A stretch of DNA of 64,000 nucleotides from Olsenella sp. Marseille-P4559 (lineage in GTDB: Bacteria > Actinomycetota > Coriobacteriia > Coriobacteriales > Atopobiaceae): positions 142,375 through 206,374 of the forward strand of contig NZ_LR027573.1 in assembly GCF_900605015.1 (NCBI RefSeq), written 5' to 3'. Below the pieces are notes generated by a model. That model was not told where the DNA came from. It saw only the letters and a program-made list of their open reading frames with translations, and ran no database searches. Positions 39,782 through 49,354 of this stretch are shown here, piece after piece; within the stretch, counting starts at the first letter, position 1; every line of letters starts with the position of its first letter. The position numbers and the translations under genes were made by a program.

Positions 39782-41767
39782 AGTATTCCCAGATCAAGGG
39801 CGTCGTGTGGGCACCCCATCCCAGGCAGGCAGGCTTCGAGTCTCTCGGCAACGTGCTCTCCGGCAAGGTGAACCCTTCCGGCAAGGCGTCCGACACGTTC
39901 GTCTACGACCTCACGACGGCTCCGTCCTGGAACAACTTCGGCGATTTCCCATATGACAATGTGCAAGGAATTCCAGATCGACTCCGCCCGCGGTGTCAGC
40001 TCTCCGCGCTTCGTGAACTACACCGAGGGCATCTATGTCGGCTACCGCTTCTGGGAGATGGCCGCAGACGAGGGCCTTGTCGACTACGACGCAAGCGTGC
40101 AATACCCCTTCGGCTATGGCCTCTCCTATACGACCTTCACGCAGGAGATGAGCCCTATCCAGTATACGGATGGCACCGTAAGCTTCACCGTGACAGTCAC
40201 CAATACCGGCTCTGCTGCGGGCAAGGATGTCGTGGGGGTCTACGGCAACCCGCCCTACACGAACGGTGGCATCGAGAAGGCAAGCGCCAACCTCATTGCC
40301 TACGAGAAGACGAAGCTCCTCACACCGGGCGAGAGCCAGACGATACCCATCAGCTTCGATGACGATGACCTCGCATCGTATGATGACAAGAATGCCAAGG
40401 CCTATGTACTCGAGGCGGGCAGCTACACCATCTCCATCAACTCCGATTCCCACACCGTCATCTCCGAGCAGACAGTCGACGTACCCGAGACCATCGTGTA
40501 CAACACGGACGCCAACGCGCACAACGGCGACTTGGTCGCAGCAACGAACGAATTCGACGATGTCAACGGCGGGCTCGGATATCTCTCGAGGGCAGACGGC
40601 TTCGCGAATGCCGCAACGGCTCGCGCGGCTCCAACGAACTACAGCATGTTCGACGAGTACAAGGCCACGTACTACAACAACGGTAACTATGACCCGAAGC
40701 AGTTCGACGATCCTTCTGATGTCATGCCCACGACGGGCGCGAACAACGGCCTTCGCCTCTATGACCTTCGCGGTCTCGACTACGACGACCCGAAGTGGGA
40801 CGAGCTTCTCGACGAGCTCACCGTCGACGAGATGAACATCCTCATTGCCAATGGCGGCTATCAAAACGCAGCGGTTGGATCGATTGGAAAGATACGCCTG
40901 TCCGATGTCGATGGCCCGGCAGCCCTCAAGGACAACTTCTCCGGTGTGAGCTCCATTGGCCTTCCCTCGAACGTCGCCCTCGCCTGCACCTGGAACAAAG
41001 AGCTGGCTCTCAAGTATGGCGAGACGATCGGCGACATGGCCCACGACATGCACGTGACCGACTGGCATGCGCCCTCGATCAACCTACACCGCTCCGCATT
41101 CGGCGGCAGGAACTTCGAGTACTTCTCCGAGGATCCCGTCCTTACCGGCACGCTTGCCTCCCAGCAGGCCCAGGGGGCAAAGGAGAGGGGCGTCTATGCC
41201 TTCACGAAGCACTTCGCGCCGAACGAGCAGGAGACCCAGCGCAACAGCCAGCTCTGCACATGGGCGAACGAACAGTCCACCAGGGAGCTCTACCTCAAGC
41301 CCTTCGAGACGGTCGTGAAGGACGGCCCGACAGGCGCGGCCATCATGGGCTCGTTCAACTACATCGGCAATACCTATTCGAGTGCCAGCTTGAACCTCAA
41401 TCAGAGTGTCCTGCGCGATGAATGGGGCTTCCAGGGCATGGTGGAGACCGACTACTTCTCCGGCACGAACTATAGCTATCAGAATGCGGACCAGGTCATC
41501 CGCGGCGGCACCGACATCATGCTGGCAACGACGGAAACCACGAACTACGTGACCGACTTCAGCGCCACCTCCGTGATCCAGATGCGCCGCACAGCGCACA
41601 ACATCCTGTTCACGGCGGTGAACAGCTGGCGCTACGAGACGGACCCCTCAGGCGAAGTCGCCGACTGGCTCAAGGTCATGGTCGGTATCGACATTGCGGC
41701 CGCCGCAGGCCTTGCGGCTCTGGGGTATGTCGCCTGGCGCAGGTACGGCGAGCGCAAGGCCGCCTGA
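39782..41767 (+). pseudogene. Domain-permuted GH3 glycosidase, 5'-truncated and frameshifted
   Basis: The retained part begins mid-domain at YSQIKGVVWAPHPRQAGFES, the end of a GH3 C-terminal domain (SGKVNPSGKASDTF), then a fibronectin-type segment (VSFTVTVTNTGSAAGKDVV), and only afterwards the GH3 N-terminal barrel (LSDVDGPAALKDN, DWHAPSINLHRSAFGGRNFEYFSEDPVLTG, GMVETDYFSG), closing with a membrane helix and RRYGERKAA. So the domain order is swapped relative to ordinary beta-glucosidases and the protein was membrane-anchored. One extra G at 39967-39968 breaks the frame. The 5' part was lost at the IS boundary. Confidence 0.8.
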
Positions 41768-41827
41768 TTCACGCTCGGTGAGGTGGCAGCCCAGCAGGAG
41801 TGAAGGAATGCCGCCTCTATAAACGAC

Positions 41828-41864
41828 AAGGAGCTGGTCTCGGCACCACCGGGACCAGCTCCTT
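41828..41864. terminator. Strong bidirectional terminator
   Basis: AAGGAGCTGGTC and GACCAGCTCCTT form a perfect 12-bp stem with a 13-nt loop, followed by CTTG on the plus strand. It separates the GH3 remnant from the convergent glutamine-synthetase-like gene. Confidence 0.8.
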
Positions 41865-42003
41865 CTTGCAGAAGGTCGAGGCCACTCTCCGCATGGTCCG
41901 CACAATCGCAATCGCCGCGGCGTCCGCCCAAGCCCCTCAATGAGAAAGGCGCCCGCCGAGTCTCCGGAGTGCGCCTTCAGTCCCACAAGAAACGCTCTCT
42001 CGG

Positions 42004-43344
42004 CTACACCCCACCGTAGTAGTGCACGCGCTCCCAGTCGGTGACGGTGGTGCAGAACTCACCCCATTCGCGGCGCTTGCTCTCTACCAGGTAGCTGAAG
42101 ATATGCTCGCCCAGCGTCTCACGCATAAGGTCGGACTCCTCGAAACGCTCGACCGCCTCACCCAGAGTGCGCGGCAGGCGCTCGATGCCTTTGGCTGCAA
42201 GTTCATGCTGACTCCGCGAGAAGGTATCGACCGTCGCCTCCTCCGGAAGCGGAAGCTCATCCTCAATGCCCTTGAGGCCCGCTGCCAGCGTGACGGCAAG
42301 CGCAAGGTAGGGATTGGCCGTGTTGTCGGGACTGCGCAGCTCAACGCGGGTGGCAACGTGCTTGCCGGGCTTGTGCGTAGGCACGCGCACCAACGCGGAG
42401 CGGTTCTTGCGGCCCCACGTGGCGTAGTTGGGAACCTCGCCGGAGGTGATGAAGCGCTTGTAGGAGTTCACCGTGGGGTTGGTAACCAGCGTGAACTCGG
42501 GCGCATAGTGGAGAAGACCAGCCACGAAGTGCTGCGCAAGCTCGGAGAGGTGCGCGGGGTGCTCGGTCTTGGGCGCCCAGAAGAGGTTCTCTCCGTCATG
42601 GTCGAAGAGCGACATGTAGAGGAACAGAGCCGAGCCCGGCGCATCGGAGAGGGGCTTCGGCATAAACGACGCAAAGAGGCCCTCGGCAGCCGCCTCCTGC
42701 TTGATGGCTAAGCGAGAGGACATTATGTTGTCGGCGCAACTCACGGCCTCGGTGAAGCGCAGCTCGATGACGTTCTGAGATAGGCCGCCGCCGTGGAAGG
42801 AGTACTGCACGGGGACAGACATCTTCTCAAGCGTGAGCGTTGTCTGGCGACGCAGGTCATTGGCAACGTCGGTCGGCGTGAGGTCGAAGTATCCGGCCTT
42901 GTCCAGCGGCACAGGCTCCACATCGTTGTCGAAGTAGAAGTACTCGATCTTGGGGCCTACGTTAAAGACGTAGCCCTCGTGGTCCGCACGCTCGAAGACG
43001 CGCTCGAGGCAACCGCGCGAGTCGCCAGCGAAAGGCTCGCGGGAGGGCGTGCAGATGTTGCAGAACACGCGCGCGACGCCACTCTCGGTGGGACGCCAAG
43101 GCAAAAGCTGAAAGGTTTCCGCATCGGGGAATGCCAGCATGTCCGACTCCTCGAGACGAGCAAAGCCGTCAATCGACGAGCCGTCAAAGCCGATGCCCTC
43201 CTCGAAGGCCTCCTCAAGCTCCTCGGGCGAGATTGCGAACGACTTCAGCGTGCCCAGCACGTCTGTGAACCACAGGCGAACAAAGCGGATGTCACGCTCC
43301 TCGACGGTACGCAGAACGAAATCGATGTCCTTGTCGGTGCTCAT
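42004..43344 (-). CDS. Glutamine-synthetase-like protein lacking metal ligands
   Basis: 446 residues, co-linear with type I glutamine synthetase: GFDGSSIDGFARLEESDM, GYFDLTPTDVANDLRR, ASFMPKPL, VTNPTVNSYKRF, W-x3-NRSALVRVP and RVELRSPDNTANPYLAL are kept. But the metal and catalytic motifs are altered: GPEPEFFLF-type is GPKIEYFYF (first Glu to Lys), SHHEVAPGQHEI-type is SFHGGGLSQNVI (both Glu lost) and GSGMHCN-type is GSALFLY (His lost). It is therefore unlikely to make glutamine; a regulatory or different ligase role is possible. GGGAGGAGACCC precedes the ATG. Confidence 0.85.
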   Translation of the reverse strand: MSTDKDIDFVLRTVEERDIRFVRLWFTDVLGTLKSFAISPEELEEAFEEGIGFDGSSIDGFARLEESDMLAFPDAETFQLLPWRPTESGVARVFCNICTPSREPFAGDSRGCLERVFERADHEGYVFNVGPKIEYFYFDNDVEPVPLDKAGYFDLTPTDVANDLRRQTTLTLEKMSVPVQYSFHGGGLSQNVIELRFTEAVSCADNIMSSRLAIKQEAAAEGLFASFMPKPLSDAPGSALFLYMSLFDHDGENLFWAPKTEHPAHLSELAQHFVAGLLHYAPEFTLVTNPTVNSYKRFITSGEVPNYATWGRKNRSALVRVPTHKPGKHVATRVELRSPDNTANPYLALAVTLAAGLKGIEDELPLPEEATVDTFSRSQHELAAKGIERLPRTLGEAVERFEESDLMRETLGEHIFSYLVESKRREWGEFCTTVTDWERVHYYGGV

Positions 43345-43498
43345 GGGTCTCCTCCCGATTGTTCGGGCGTTGCTACGTTCGCTTAGTCGGGATAACGTTC
43401 CCACAAGCGTGTTTCATGCCTGTTACCTCCGGCCAGCCGCATCGAATTATGACGTGGGGGGCACGTTGGGACAACCGTCGACCCTTAAGGGAGTGCGT

Positions 43499-43714
43499 CT
43501 AGGGCTTGGCGGACGACTGCCCGCTACCGAAGGCCTCGTTCGCACGACGAAGCATGTCGTCGGCGGCCTTGCAGCGGCCTCCCCCATTGCGAGCAGAGCA
43601 ACCCGTCTCTCCACAGGTAGAGCAGCCATCCGCCTTCCCGCTTACAACGGCGCGCACACACAGAACCGTCACGGCTACGACGGCAAGAACGATGATGACA
43701 TCGATGGGGCTCAT
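43499..43714 (-). CDS. FeoB-associated Cys-rich small membrane protein
   Basis: 71 residues: one membrane helix (VIIVLAVVAVTVLCVRAVV) then GCSTCGETGCSARNGGGRCKAADD, the Cys-rich pattern of FeoB-associated membrane proteins, usually linked to ferrous iron uptake. No feoA or feoB is near. GGGAGG lies 5 nt before the ATG at 43714. A palindromic operator-like site lies 27 bp further upstream. Confidence 0.75.
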   Translation of the reverse strand: MSPIDVIIVLAVVAVTVLCVRAVVSGKADGCSTCGETGCSARNGGGRCKAADDMLRRANEAFGSGQSSAKP

Positions 43715-43740
43715 GGCGACCTCCCACCACAGCAGTTTTA

Positions 43741-43758
43741 AGTTAACATATGTCAACT
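43741..43758. promoter_or_regulatory. Palindromic operator-like site between Feo-type gene and gpmA
   Basis: AGTTAACATATGTCAACT is an 18-bp palindrome with one mismatched pair. It lies in the divergent promoter gap. Its AAGTTA/AACT ends resemble the operator at 54663, which precedes a transporter pair that could also be iron-related. Confidence 0.45.
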
Positions 43759-43829
43759 ATACCCATTTGCGTCATACTATGTATGGATGTGCGAAAGCGC
43801 ACGCAAAGCCCAGGAGAAGGGAAACCCCC

Positions 43830-44594
43830 ATGGCCGACGATCAGAACATGCACCTTGTCATTATTCGTCACGGCGAGTCCGAGTGGAACAAACTCAACCT
43901 CTTCACCGGTTGGACCGACGTCGACCTTACCGACACCGGTCGCACCGAGGCTGCTGCCGGTGGCAAGGCGTTGAAGGAGCAGGGCTTCGACTTCGACGTT
44001 TGCTACACGTCCCTCCTCAAGCGTGCCATCCACACGCTGAATATCGTCCTCGACGAGATGGACCGCGCATGGCTGCCCGTCCACAAGACCTGGCGCCTCA
44101 ACGAGCGTCACTATGGTGCCCTCCAGGGCCTCAACAAGGCCGACGCCGCTGCCGAGCACGGCGAGGAGCAGGTTCTCGTCTGGCGTCGTTCCTTTGATGT
44201 CCAGCCGCCCGCGCTCACGCCCGGCGACGAGCGCGACCCCCACGTCCAGGCCATGTTCCGCGACGTGCCGCAGGAGGACCTCCCCTACACCGAGTGCCTG
44301 AAGGACACCATCGCCCGCGCATGGCCGTACTTCGAGCAGGAGATCAAGCCGCAGCTCGAGGGCGGCAAGCGTGCCCTCATTGCCGCGCATGGCAACTCCC
44401 TGCGCGCCCTTGTGATGCAGCTCGAGCACCTCACCCCCGAGGAGATCCTCAAGGTCAACATCCCCACCGGTGTCCCCTGCTCCTATACCTTCGACAGGGG
44501 CTGGAACATCCTCGACAAGCACTACATCGGCGACCCCGCCACCATCGAGGCCAAGATCAACGCCGTCGCCAACCAGGGCAAGGCCAAGAAGTAG
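43830..44594 (+). CDS. gpmA: 2,3-bisphosphoglycerate-dependent phosphoglycerate mutase
   Basis: 254 residues. Interconverts 3- and 2-phosphoglycerate in glycolysis. Catalytic His in LVIIRHGESEWN (about residue 13), GWTDVDLTDTGRTEA, YTSLLKRAIHTL, WRLNERHYGALQGLNK and second His in LIAAHGNSLRALV. AGGAGAAGGG lies 8 nt before the ATG at 43830. Its short codon spectrum (nearly only C- or G-ending) is that of a highly expressed gene. A clear terminator follows. Confidence 0.96.
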   Translation: MADDQNMHLVIIRHGESEWNKLNLFTGWTDVDLTDTGRTEAAAGGKALKEQGFDFDVCYTSLLKRAIHTLNIVLDEMDRAWLPVHKTWRLNERHYGALQGLNKADAAAEHGEEQVLVWRRSFDVQPPALTPGDERDPHVQAMFRDVPQEDLPYTECLKDTIARAWPYFEQEIKPQLEGGKRALIAAHGNSLRALVMQLEHLTPEEILKVNIPTGVPCSYTFDRGWNILDKHYIGDPATIEAKINAVANQGKAKK

Positions 44595-44623
44595 GCTTCG
44601 CTGTCGCTACAGCAGTGCAGTTG

Positions 44624-44659
44624 TCCTCCGGCGGCTCGCACCGCCGGGGGACTTTTTTG
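44624..44659 (+). terminator. Rho-independent terminator of gpmA
   Basis: GTCCTCCGGCGG pairs with CCGCCGGGGGAC, followed by T6 (44654-44659). Confidence 0.92.
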
Positions 44660-44735
44660 TGCGAGCAGGCATGACGCGCTCCGCAACCCTGAGCTGCCTC
44701 CCGTTTCTCGGACATAAAAAATGGGAGGCCTCTGC

Positions 44736-45340
44736 ATGGCTGACAGGACACCTTGCGATGCGGAGACCAGGCTGCGAGCCTCGGTCCCCTTCGATGGTGG
44801 TGCGGGCTACAAGGCGGCAGCCAACGTGTTGGGTGTCCCCCGGAAGGCCGTGAGGGAATGGCTCGGCGCTTACCGGCCCTTCGGGGTCGATGGGTTGGTG
44901 GCCATGGGATCGGCGCACGCGAGCCATCCGTTCGAGGCCAGAGTGGCGAGGGCATGACAGGGGTGGGGGCAACGGCGAGGTTCGGGGTCGCCTCGCTGGC
45001 GCCTCCCAAGAACTGGACAAGGGCCCACCGGGAGGGCGGCGGGGAGGCGCTCCGGCCGAAGCGCAGGGAGGGGGCCGCCCGGGTCGGCGCGACCACGGCC
45101 CAGGGCGACGTGAGGGCCCGGGCGTCAGGTCCAGGGACCCGAGGCAGAGGTCTTCTACCTAAAAAGATCGATGGCCCTGAAAGACGGGGGGGGAGCGTCC
45201 CCGGACCGCGAGAGGGCGGTCATCGTGCGCGGGCCTTCGGGGCGGCACCGCCTCCCCGGCCTGCCCGAGTGCGCCAGGCTCGCAAGGTCGAGCTACTGCT
45301 GCGCACTGTCGCATCCGAAGCCCCCCGCCAGGCCCGGACC
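44736..45340 (+). pseudogene. IS3-family remnant (OrfA and start of OrfB)
   Basis: OrfA begins MADRTPCDAETRLRASVPFD and has the helix-turn-helix GYKAAANVLGVPRKAVREWL; it stops at 44957. OrfA continues in another frame (GGGEALRPKRREGAARVG). From about 45171 an OrfB start is visible (LSHPKPPARPG after SGRHRLPGLPECARLARSSY). No DDE core remains. Frames shift several times. Confidence 0.65.
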
Positions 45341-45344
45341 GTGG

Positions 45345-45650
45345 GACGAGTTGGTCGAGATGTTCTCGAGGGCCGCAAGCGGCTGCGTGATCCGGCGCGG
45401 GACCGACTGCCACAGGCACAGCTCGCTCGGGGGCGTGTCGGGCAGGGACCTCTCCGCGGACGGCCCGTGGCAGAGGCTCGGCGTGCAGCTTGGCGATCTC
45501 GTCAGGCTCCTCGGCGCTAAGGTGCTTGTAGTGGCGCATTTCCCCTCGGCTTCCGACGTTGACCCAGACGACCGGCATCGTAGCCCCCGGAGGTGCGCCA
45601 CGCTCGTCGCCTGGCGCTATGCTGTTGCACTCAGAATGCCAATCCGCCAC
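45345..45650 (-). pseudogene. IS30-family transposase N-terminal remnant
   Basis: On the minus strand from about 45540 the frame reads MRHYKHLSAEEPDEIAKLHAE, the opening helix-turn-helix region of IS30 transposases, and then breaks. It abuts the IS3 remnant in opposite orientation. GATTGGCATTCTGAGTGC upstream may belong to its end. Confidence 0.5.
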
Positions 45651-45817
45651 CTTTAAAGGGCCAAGCTTTCGAGCAACTGATGGAAGCTGACTCGAAGAGT
45701 TTCTGCGGCCCTTGTCGCCATAGTTTTCGACGAGCTTGCGAAAGCCCAGCCAGAGAGCCGTCTGTAGACGTACCCCCGCCCGGGCTACTCGCCGTGCGCG
45801 GCTAGCCACTCGGAGGA
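45651..45817. other. Unassigned stretch at the edge of the IS remnants
   Basis: On the minus strand TALWLGFRKLVENYGDKGRRN looks protein-like but no family is recognised and no start or partner is found. Probably further transposon debris. Confidence 0.3.
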
Positions 45818-46542
45818 CTACTGGGCCATGTAGCAGTCCCCGCCGTTCTCGGCGACGAACCCGTAACGATTGCGCGCGGTCACGATGTCACCGCGCGCCT
45901 CCGCGAGCATGCCGCGGCAGCGCTCCATGCTCACCTTCTGTTGACGCGTGACGCTGAGGGCGTCCATCGTCCCCAGATGCGCCCACCCGAGCAGAGAGCG
46001 GTCAGGCGTCCGCGGGCGTTCGCCAGAGCGTCCCCGTCACTGCGATGCCTGGCCACGACCGTGCGCACATTGCATGCTGAAAGCCCGTTGGACATGCTCA
46101 GCTTGGGATAGGACTCCACCTTGTCTACCCATTGGGGGGCGATGTCGTCATAGCCGAGCTGCACCGAGCACATGGCGTAGAGCACCCCGTAGGTCGGCTC
46201 CTCGCGACGCCTTTTGCGCTTCTCCATCAGAAGGGACGTCGCCTCGAGCATCTTTCGTACGTTGCAGTCGGCGGACAGGATGCACAAGAACCTGTTGAAG
46301 TTGCGCCTGTTGAGGGCAACTGCGGCGAACGAAACGCACAGGCACACCGCCGCGTACACGACGAGGCCCTCGATGCTTGGTCCTTGGACGGTAATGAGGG
46401 CCGCACAGACGGCCAGCGCGACGACGACGCCGAGCACGATGCAGCAGTGCCTGTCGAGGAGCCCCCGCACGGCTTCCTGCGCGCTCGCGTCTGCATAGGG
46501 AGATTTGACACGAGGGGCTTCGGGGCCGGGGCATGTCGGCAT
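45818..46542 (-). pseudogene. Two-helix membrane protein, frameshifted
   Basis: From ATG 46542 (GAAAGGAGAACAGTGCC upstream) 150 or so residues read well: two membrane helices (CCIVLGVVVALAVCAALITV; GLVVYAAVCLCVSFAAVAL) and a cytoplasmic helical region (CILSADCNVRKMLEATSLLMEKRKR). Near 46010 the frame breaks; another frame then reads RSLLGWAHLGTMDALSVTRQ and goes on to GGDCYMAQ, stop at 45818. The joined product would be about 240 residues, perhaps with TPR-like helices. The frame used to 45931 ends in an unlikely Arg/Trp-rich tail. Confidence 0.6.
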
Positions 46543-46811
46543 GGCACTGTTCTCCTTTCGGGGCGATGGGTGAAACCTGGGCTGCGGGCGTCGCAGGCGT
46601 CTTTGACCGTCCGCCTGCCCGTGCTGGCGAAGCATACGGGCACCGTTTGTCACCGCGCCCAACGAGGCCCATCATATCACCTTCCTCCAAGCGCCTTGCG
46701 AGCGCCCCGGGGCGTTGTGGGGCATGCGCAGGGGCATACCGAGGACATGCTGCTCGGGGCGGGACGGGCTGAGCCGAGGCGGTAATATCCCAATGGTTCC
46801 ACCAGTTTGCC
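46543..46811. other. Noncoding stretch upstream of the ABC-2 operon
   Basis: No supported gene. It holds the promoter of the frameshifted membrane gene and ends at the hairpin at 46812. Confidence 0.4.
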
Positions 46812-46839
46812 CCGTTTGCCACCCGAGGGTGGCAAACGG
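46812..46839. promoter_or_regulatory. 28-bp near-perfect palindrome upstream of the ABC-2 operon
   Basis: CCGTTTGCCACCC and GGGTGGCAAACGG are perfect 13-bp arms around GA, about 87 bp upstream of the operon start. TTTGCC also occurs just upstream (46804). Operator or terminator; no T-run favours operator. Confidence 0.5.
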
Positions 46840-46925
46840 CCAGAACCTCGCCTTGCGAGAGGAATCGGTGGTTTCCTTGAGATGTCAAGAAAGTGTCATA
46901 CGGCAGGTAGACAGCGGGAGGCATC

Positions 46926-47705
46926 ATGCGGGCTGCTGGTATCGAGACCGGGGGAACGAGAAGGGCACGCATCTGCTTCGGGCCCATTAGATCGGAGATC
47001 CTCAAGGCGAGGTCCTATCCCCCGATGACGGTGGCCGCCCTCGCCATCGTGGCGTTCTCGGTCATCTCGAGCGCGTACCTCACCTACATGGCCTGGTCGA
47101 AGCCTGACGAGGCGGCGGGCCTCGTGCCGTCTGCGGCCTACCAGCTCGCGCTCCCCGTGCAGCAGGTGGGCTTCGCCCTCATGGGCGCGCTCGTGCTCTA
47201 CATGGACGAGGCGCAGGGCATGGCCCCGGCGCTCCTCGCCGTCCCGGATCGGGGCAGGCTGCTCGCCGCCAAGGTCGCGACCTCGGCTGGTCTGTCTGCC
47301 GCCGTGGCCTCGCTCACCGCCGCCGCAGCGTACGGAACGCACGCCATGGTCCTCGCCCTGGTCGGAGATGGGGCGGACGCGGGTGCCGGCGAAATCGTGC
47401 GTGTGGGCGTGCTCGTCGCCTGGTGGACGGCCCTCTCGGTGCTCGTGACCTCCCTTTCCCTGCTCACGCGCAGGTCCATGCCGGTCTTGGTGCTCGCGCT
47501 GGCGATGATGCTCGCGCTCTCGTCCGTGCTCCGGGGCATCACGCCTGCTGCGACGTGGCTTCCCGACCAGCTCGCGCTCTGCCTCTACCAGGTCCCGCCG
47601 CCTTCAGGCGGCATCGGCATGCCCTCGGCGCTCGCCGGGCTGGCCTGCTGGCTCGCCACCGCCTACGCAGGTGCGTGGGCATCGCTCGCAAGGTGGGGCG
47701 TGTGA
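46926..47705 (+). CDS. ABC-2-type transporter permease subunit
   Basis: 259 residues, six hydrophobic segments starting near residue 35 (MTVAALAIVAFSVISSAYLTY), ending at about 255. The layout and the conserved position of EAQGMAPALLAVPDRGRLLAAK match bacteriocin- or antibiotic-type ABC-2 permeases. GGGAGGCATC precedes the ATG. First gene of an operon with an ATPase, a second permease and a NarL-type two-component system, a common arrangement for peptide or lantibiotic resistance. Confidence 0.82.
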   Translation: MRAAGIETGGTRRARICFGPIRSEILKARSYPPMTVAALAIVAFSVISSAYLTYMAWSKPDEAAGLVPSAAYQLALPVQQVGFALMGALVLYMDEAQGMAPALLAVPDRGRLLAAKVATSAGLSAAVASLTAAAAYGTHAMVLALVGDGADAGAGEIVRVGVLVAWWTALSVLVTSLSLLTRRSMPVLVLALAMMLALSSVLRGITPAATWLPDQLALCLYQVPPPSGGIGMPSALAGLACWLATAYAGAWASLARWGV

Positions 47706-47785
47706 GCAGCCGGAGAGGGTGCCTGTACGGCGTTCGAGATGGGTGGAAGCCTCCCGGAATGAGGCAAGATTGCATGGAGGAGCGC

Positions 47786-48517
47786 ATGATTGAGATAGAT
47801 TCTCTTGAAAAGACCTACGGGACGTGCAGAGCCTTGGACGGCCTCACGTTCTCCGCCGGCCCGGGCCGCGTCACGGCGTTGCTCGGCCCGAACGGCGCGG
47901 GCAAGACCACGGCCCTGCGCATACTCCTCGGACTCGACGGGGCCGATGCCGGCACCGCGCTTGTCGACGGCACGCGCTACCGCGACTTCCCAGAGCCGCT
48001 GCGGGTGGTCGGGGCGCTCCTCGACGGCTCGGGGGCAGCGGGCTTCCGCACGCCACGTACGCACCTTTCTTGGATGGCCGCGAGCAACGGGATCACGCGC
48101 TCGCGCATCGACGAGGTCATCGGCACGGTCGGACTCGCCCCGGCTGCCAACAGGCGCATCTCGGGGTTCTCGCTGGGCATGAGGCAGCGCCTCGGCATGG
48201 CAGCGGCCCTGCTCGGGGACCCGGCGACGGTGATACTCGACGAGCCGACGAACGGCCTCGACGCCGAGGGCATCGTCTGGATGCGCTGCATGGTGCGGGG
48301 CCTCGCGGAAGAGGGGCGCACCGTGCTCGTGACGAGCCACCTCCTGCACGAGGTCCAGGAGACGGCCGACGACCTCGTCGTCATGGCTGCCGGACGGGTC
48401 GTCCGGCAGGGAGCGCTGGACGACCTGGTCGAGGACGCATCGGACCTCGAGGAGGCGTACTTCTCCTGGACGCACGGGCGCGAGCAGTATGCCGCACACG
48501 GGGAGGTGGAGCGATGA
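47786..48517 (+). CDS. ABC transporter ATP-binding protein
   Basis: 243 residues. Walker A GPNGAGKTT (about residue 38), signature FSLGMRQRLG, Walker B VILDEPTNGLDAEG, switch VTSHLL: the CcmA/BcrA class used by ABC-2 drug or lantibiotic exporters. GGAGG lies 5 nt before the ATG. Its stop overlaps the next permease start (ATGA). Confidence 0.92.
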   Translation: MIEIDSLEKTYGTCRALDGLTFSAGPGRVTALLGPNGAGKTTALRILLGLDGADAGTALVDGTRYRDFPEPLRVVGALLDGSGAAGFRTPRTHLSWMAASNGITRSRIDEVIGTVGLAPAANRRISGFSLGMRQRLGMAAALLGDPATVILDEPTNGLDAEGIVWMRCMVRGLAEEGRTVLVTSHLLHEVQETADDLVVMAAGRVVRQGALDDLVEDASDLEEAYFSWTHGREQYAAHGEVER

Positions 48518-49288
48518 GGCTCGCGAGGTGCTTTCGCGCGGAGTGCCTGAAACTCCTCACGCGTCCGTCACTCCCCCTCACCGTAGCGGGTGTGCTCGCC
48601 GCCGGCATAGCCCTCGCTTGGCTCGAGACTCCGGCGGTCCTGCAGGTGATGCTGTCGGGTGACCCGGGTCTCGCACCGGGAGTGGATTTCGAGAACATGG
48701 GCTTCGACATGGTGTCCGCCTGCCAGCTGGGCATGGTCGTCGTGGGGGCGATGGCGGCGTCGGGCGAGTACGAGGGAAGCAGTCTGAGGGCGAGCCTCCT
48801 CGCCATGCCGAGCAGGACGGTGCTTTTCGCGGCGCAGGCTGCCGCGCTGGCGCTCTTCTGCCTCGTGGCGGCCACGGTCTCGGTGGTGGCCATCTCGTTG
48901 ACGGCGCAGCTGCGGCTCGGGGGCTATTCGGTGCTCGGCTCCGGGCTCTCGTCCGATCTGGCGCGCGACTGGGCGGGCGCGGTTCTCTTCTGGGTGGCAA
49001 GTGCGCTGATCTCGTTCTCCCTCACGCACGTCTTCCGCAGCGTCGTGGTTCCCCTGTTCGCGATGGTGTGCTTGTCGCTCTCGACCTACGCGGCCCTGTC
49101 GCTCACCGCGCTTGCGCGGTTTTTTGCCCACCACGGCTGGCGTGCTCCTCTTCGATCCCCTCTCGATAACCGTCTCCTATCCCGATGCGGCCATGTCGAG
49201 GCCGCAGGCGGCCTTGGTGGTAGCGGTGTGGGCCCTCGTCGTGGGCTGCCTTGCCGCCGTGCTGTTCGCGCGGCGTCCGAGCAGGTGA
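48514..49288 (+). pseudogene. Second ABC-2 permease subunit, frameshifted in a T6 run
   Basis: Reads well from ATG 48514: LPLTVAGVLAAGIALAWLE, then CQLGMVVVGAMAASGEYEGSSLRASLLAMPSR (the ABC-2 signature), further helices to SLTALARFF. At T6 (49120-49125) the frame leaves the family; with one T fewer it reads LPTTAGVLLFDPLSITVSYP, a last helix (AALVVAVWALVVGCLAAVLF), and stops at 49286-49288. About 257 residues if intact. A homopolymer sequencing error is quite possible, since the operon otherwise looks intact. Confidence 0.8.
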
Positions 49289-49354
49289 GGGTGGAGAGGG
49301 CATGCGGTATCATGCGGGCATGGGACAGCCTCACGTCTGGGAAGGAGGCCGGAG

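Noticed and set aside
43499-43714. feoAB operon
   Set aside because: Only the small Cys-rich protein is present; no FeoA- or FeoB-like sequence lies in the window.
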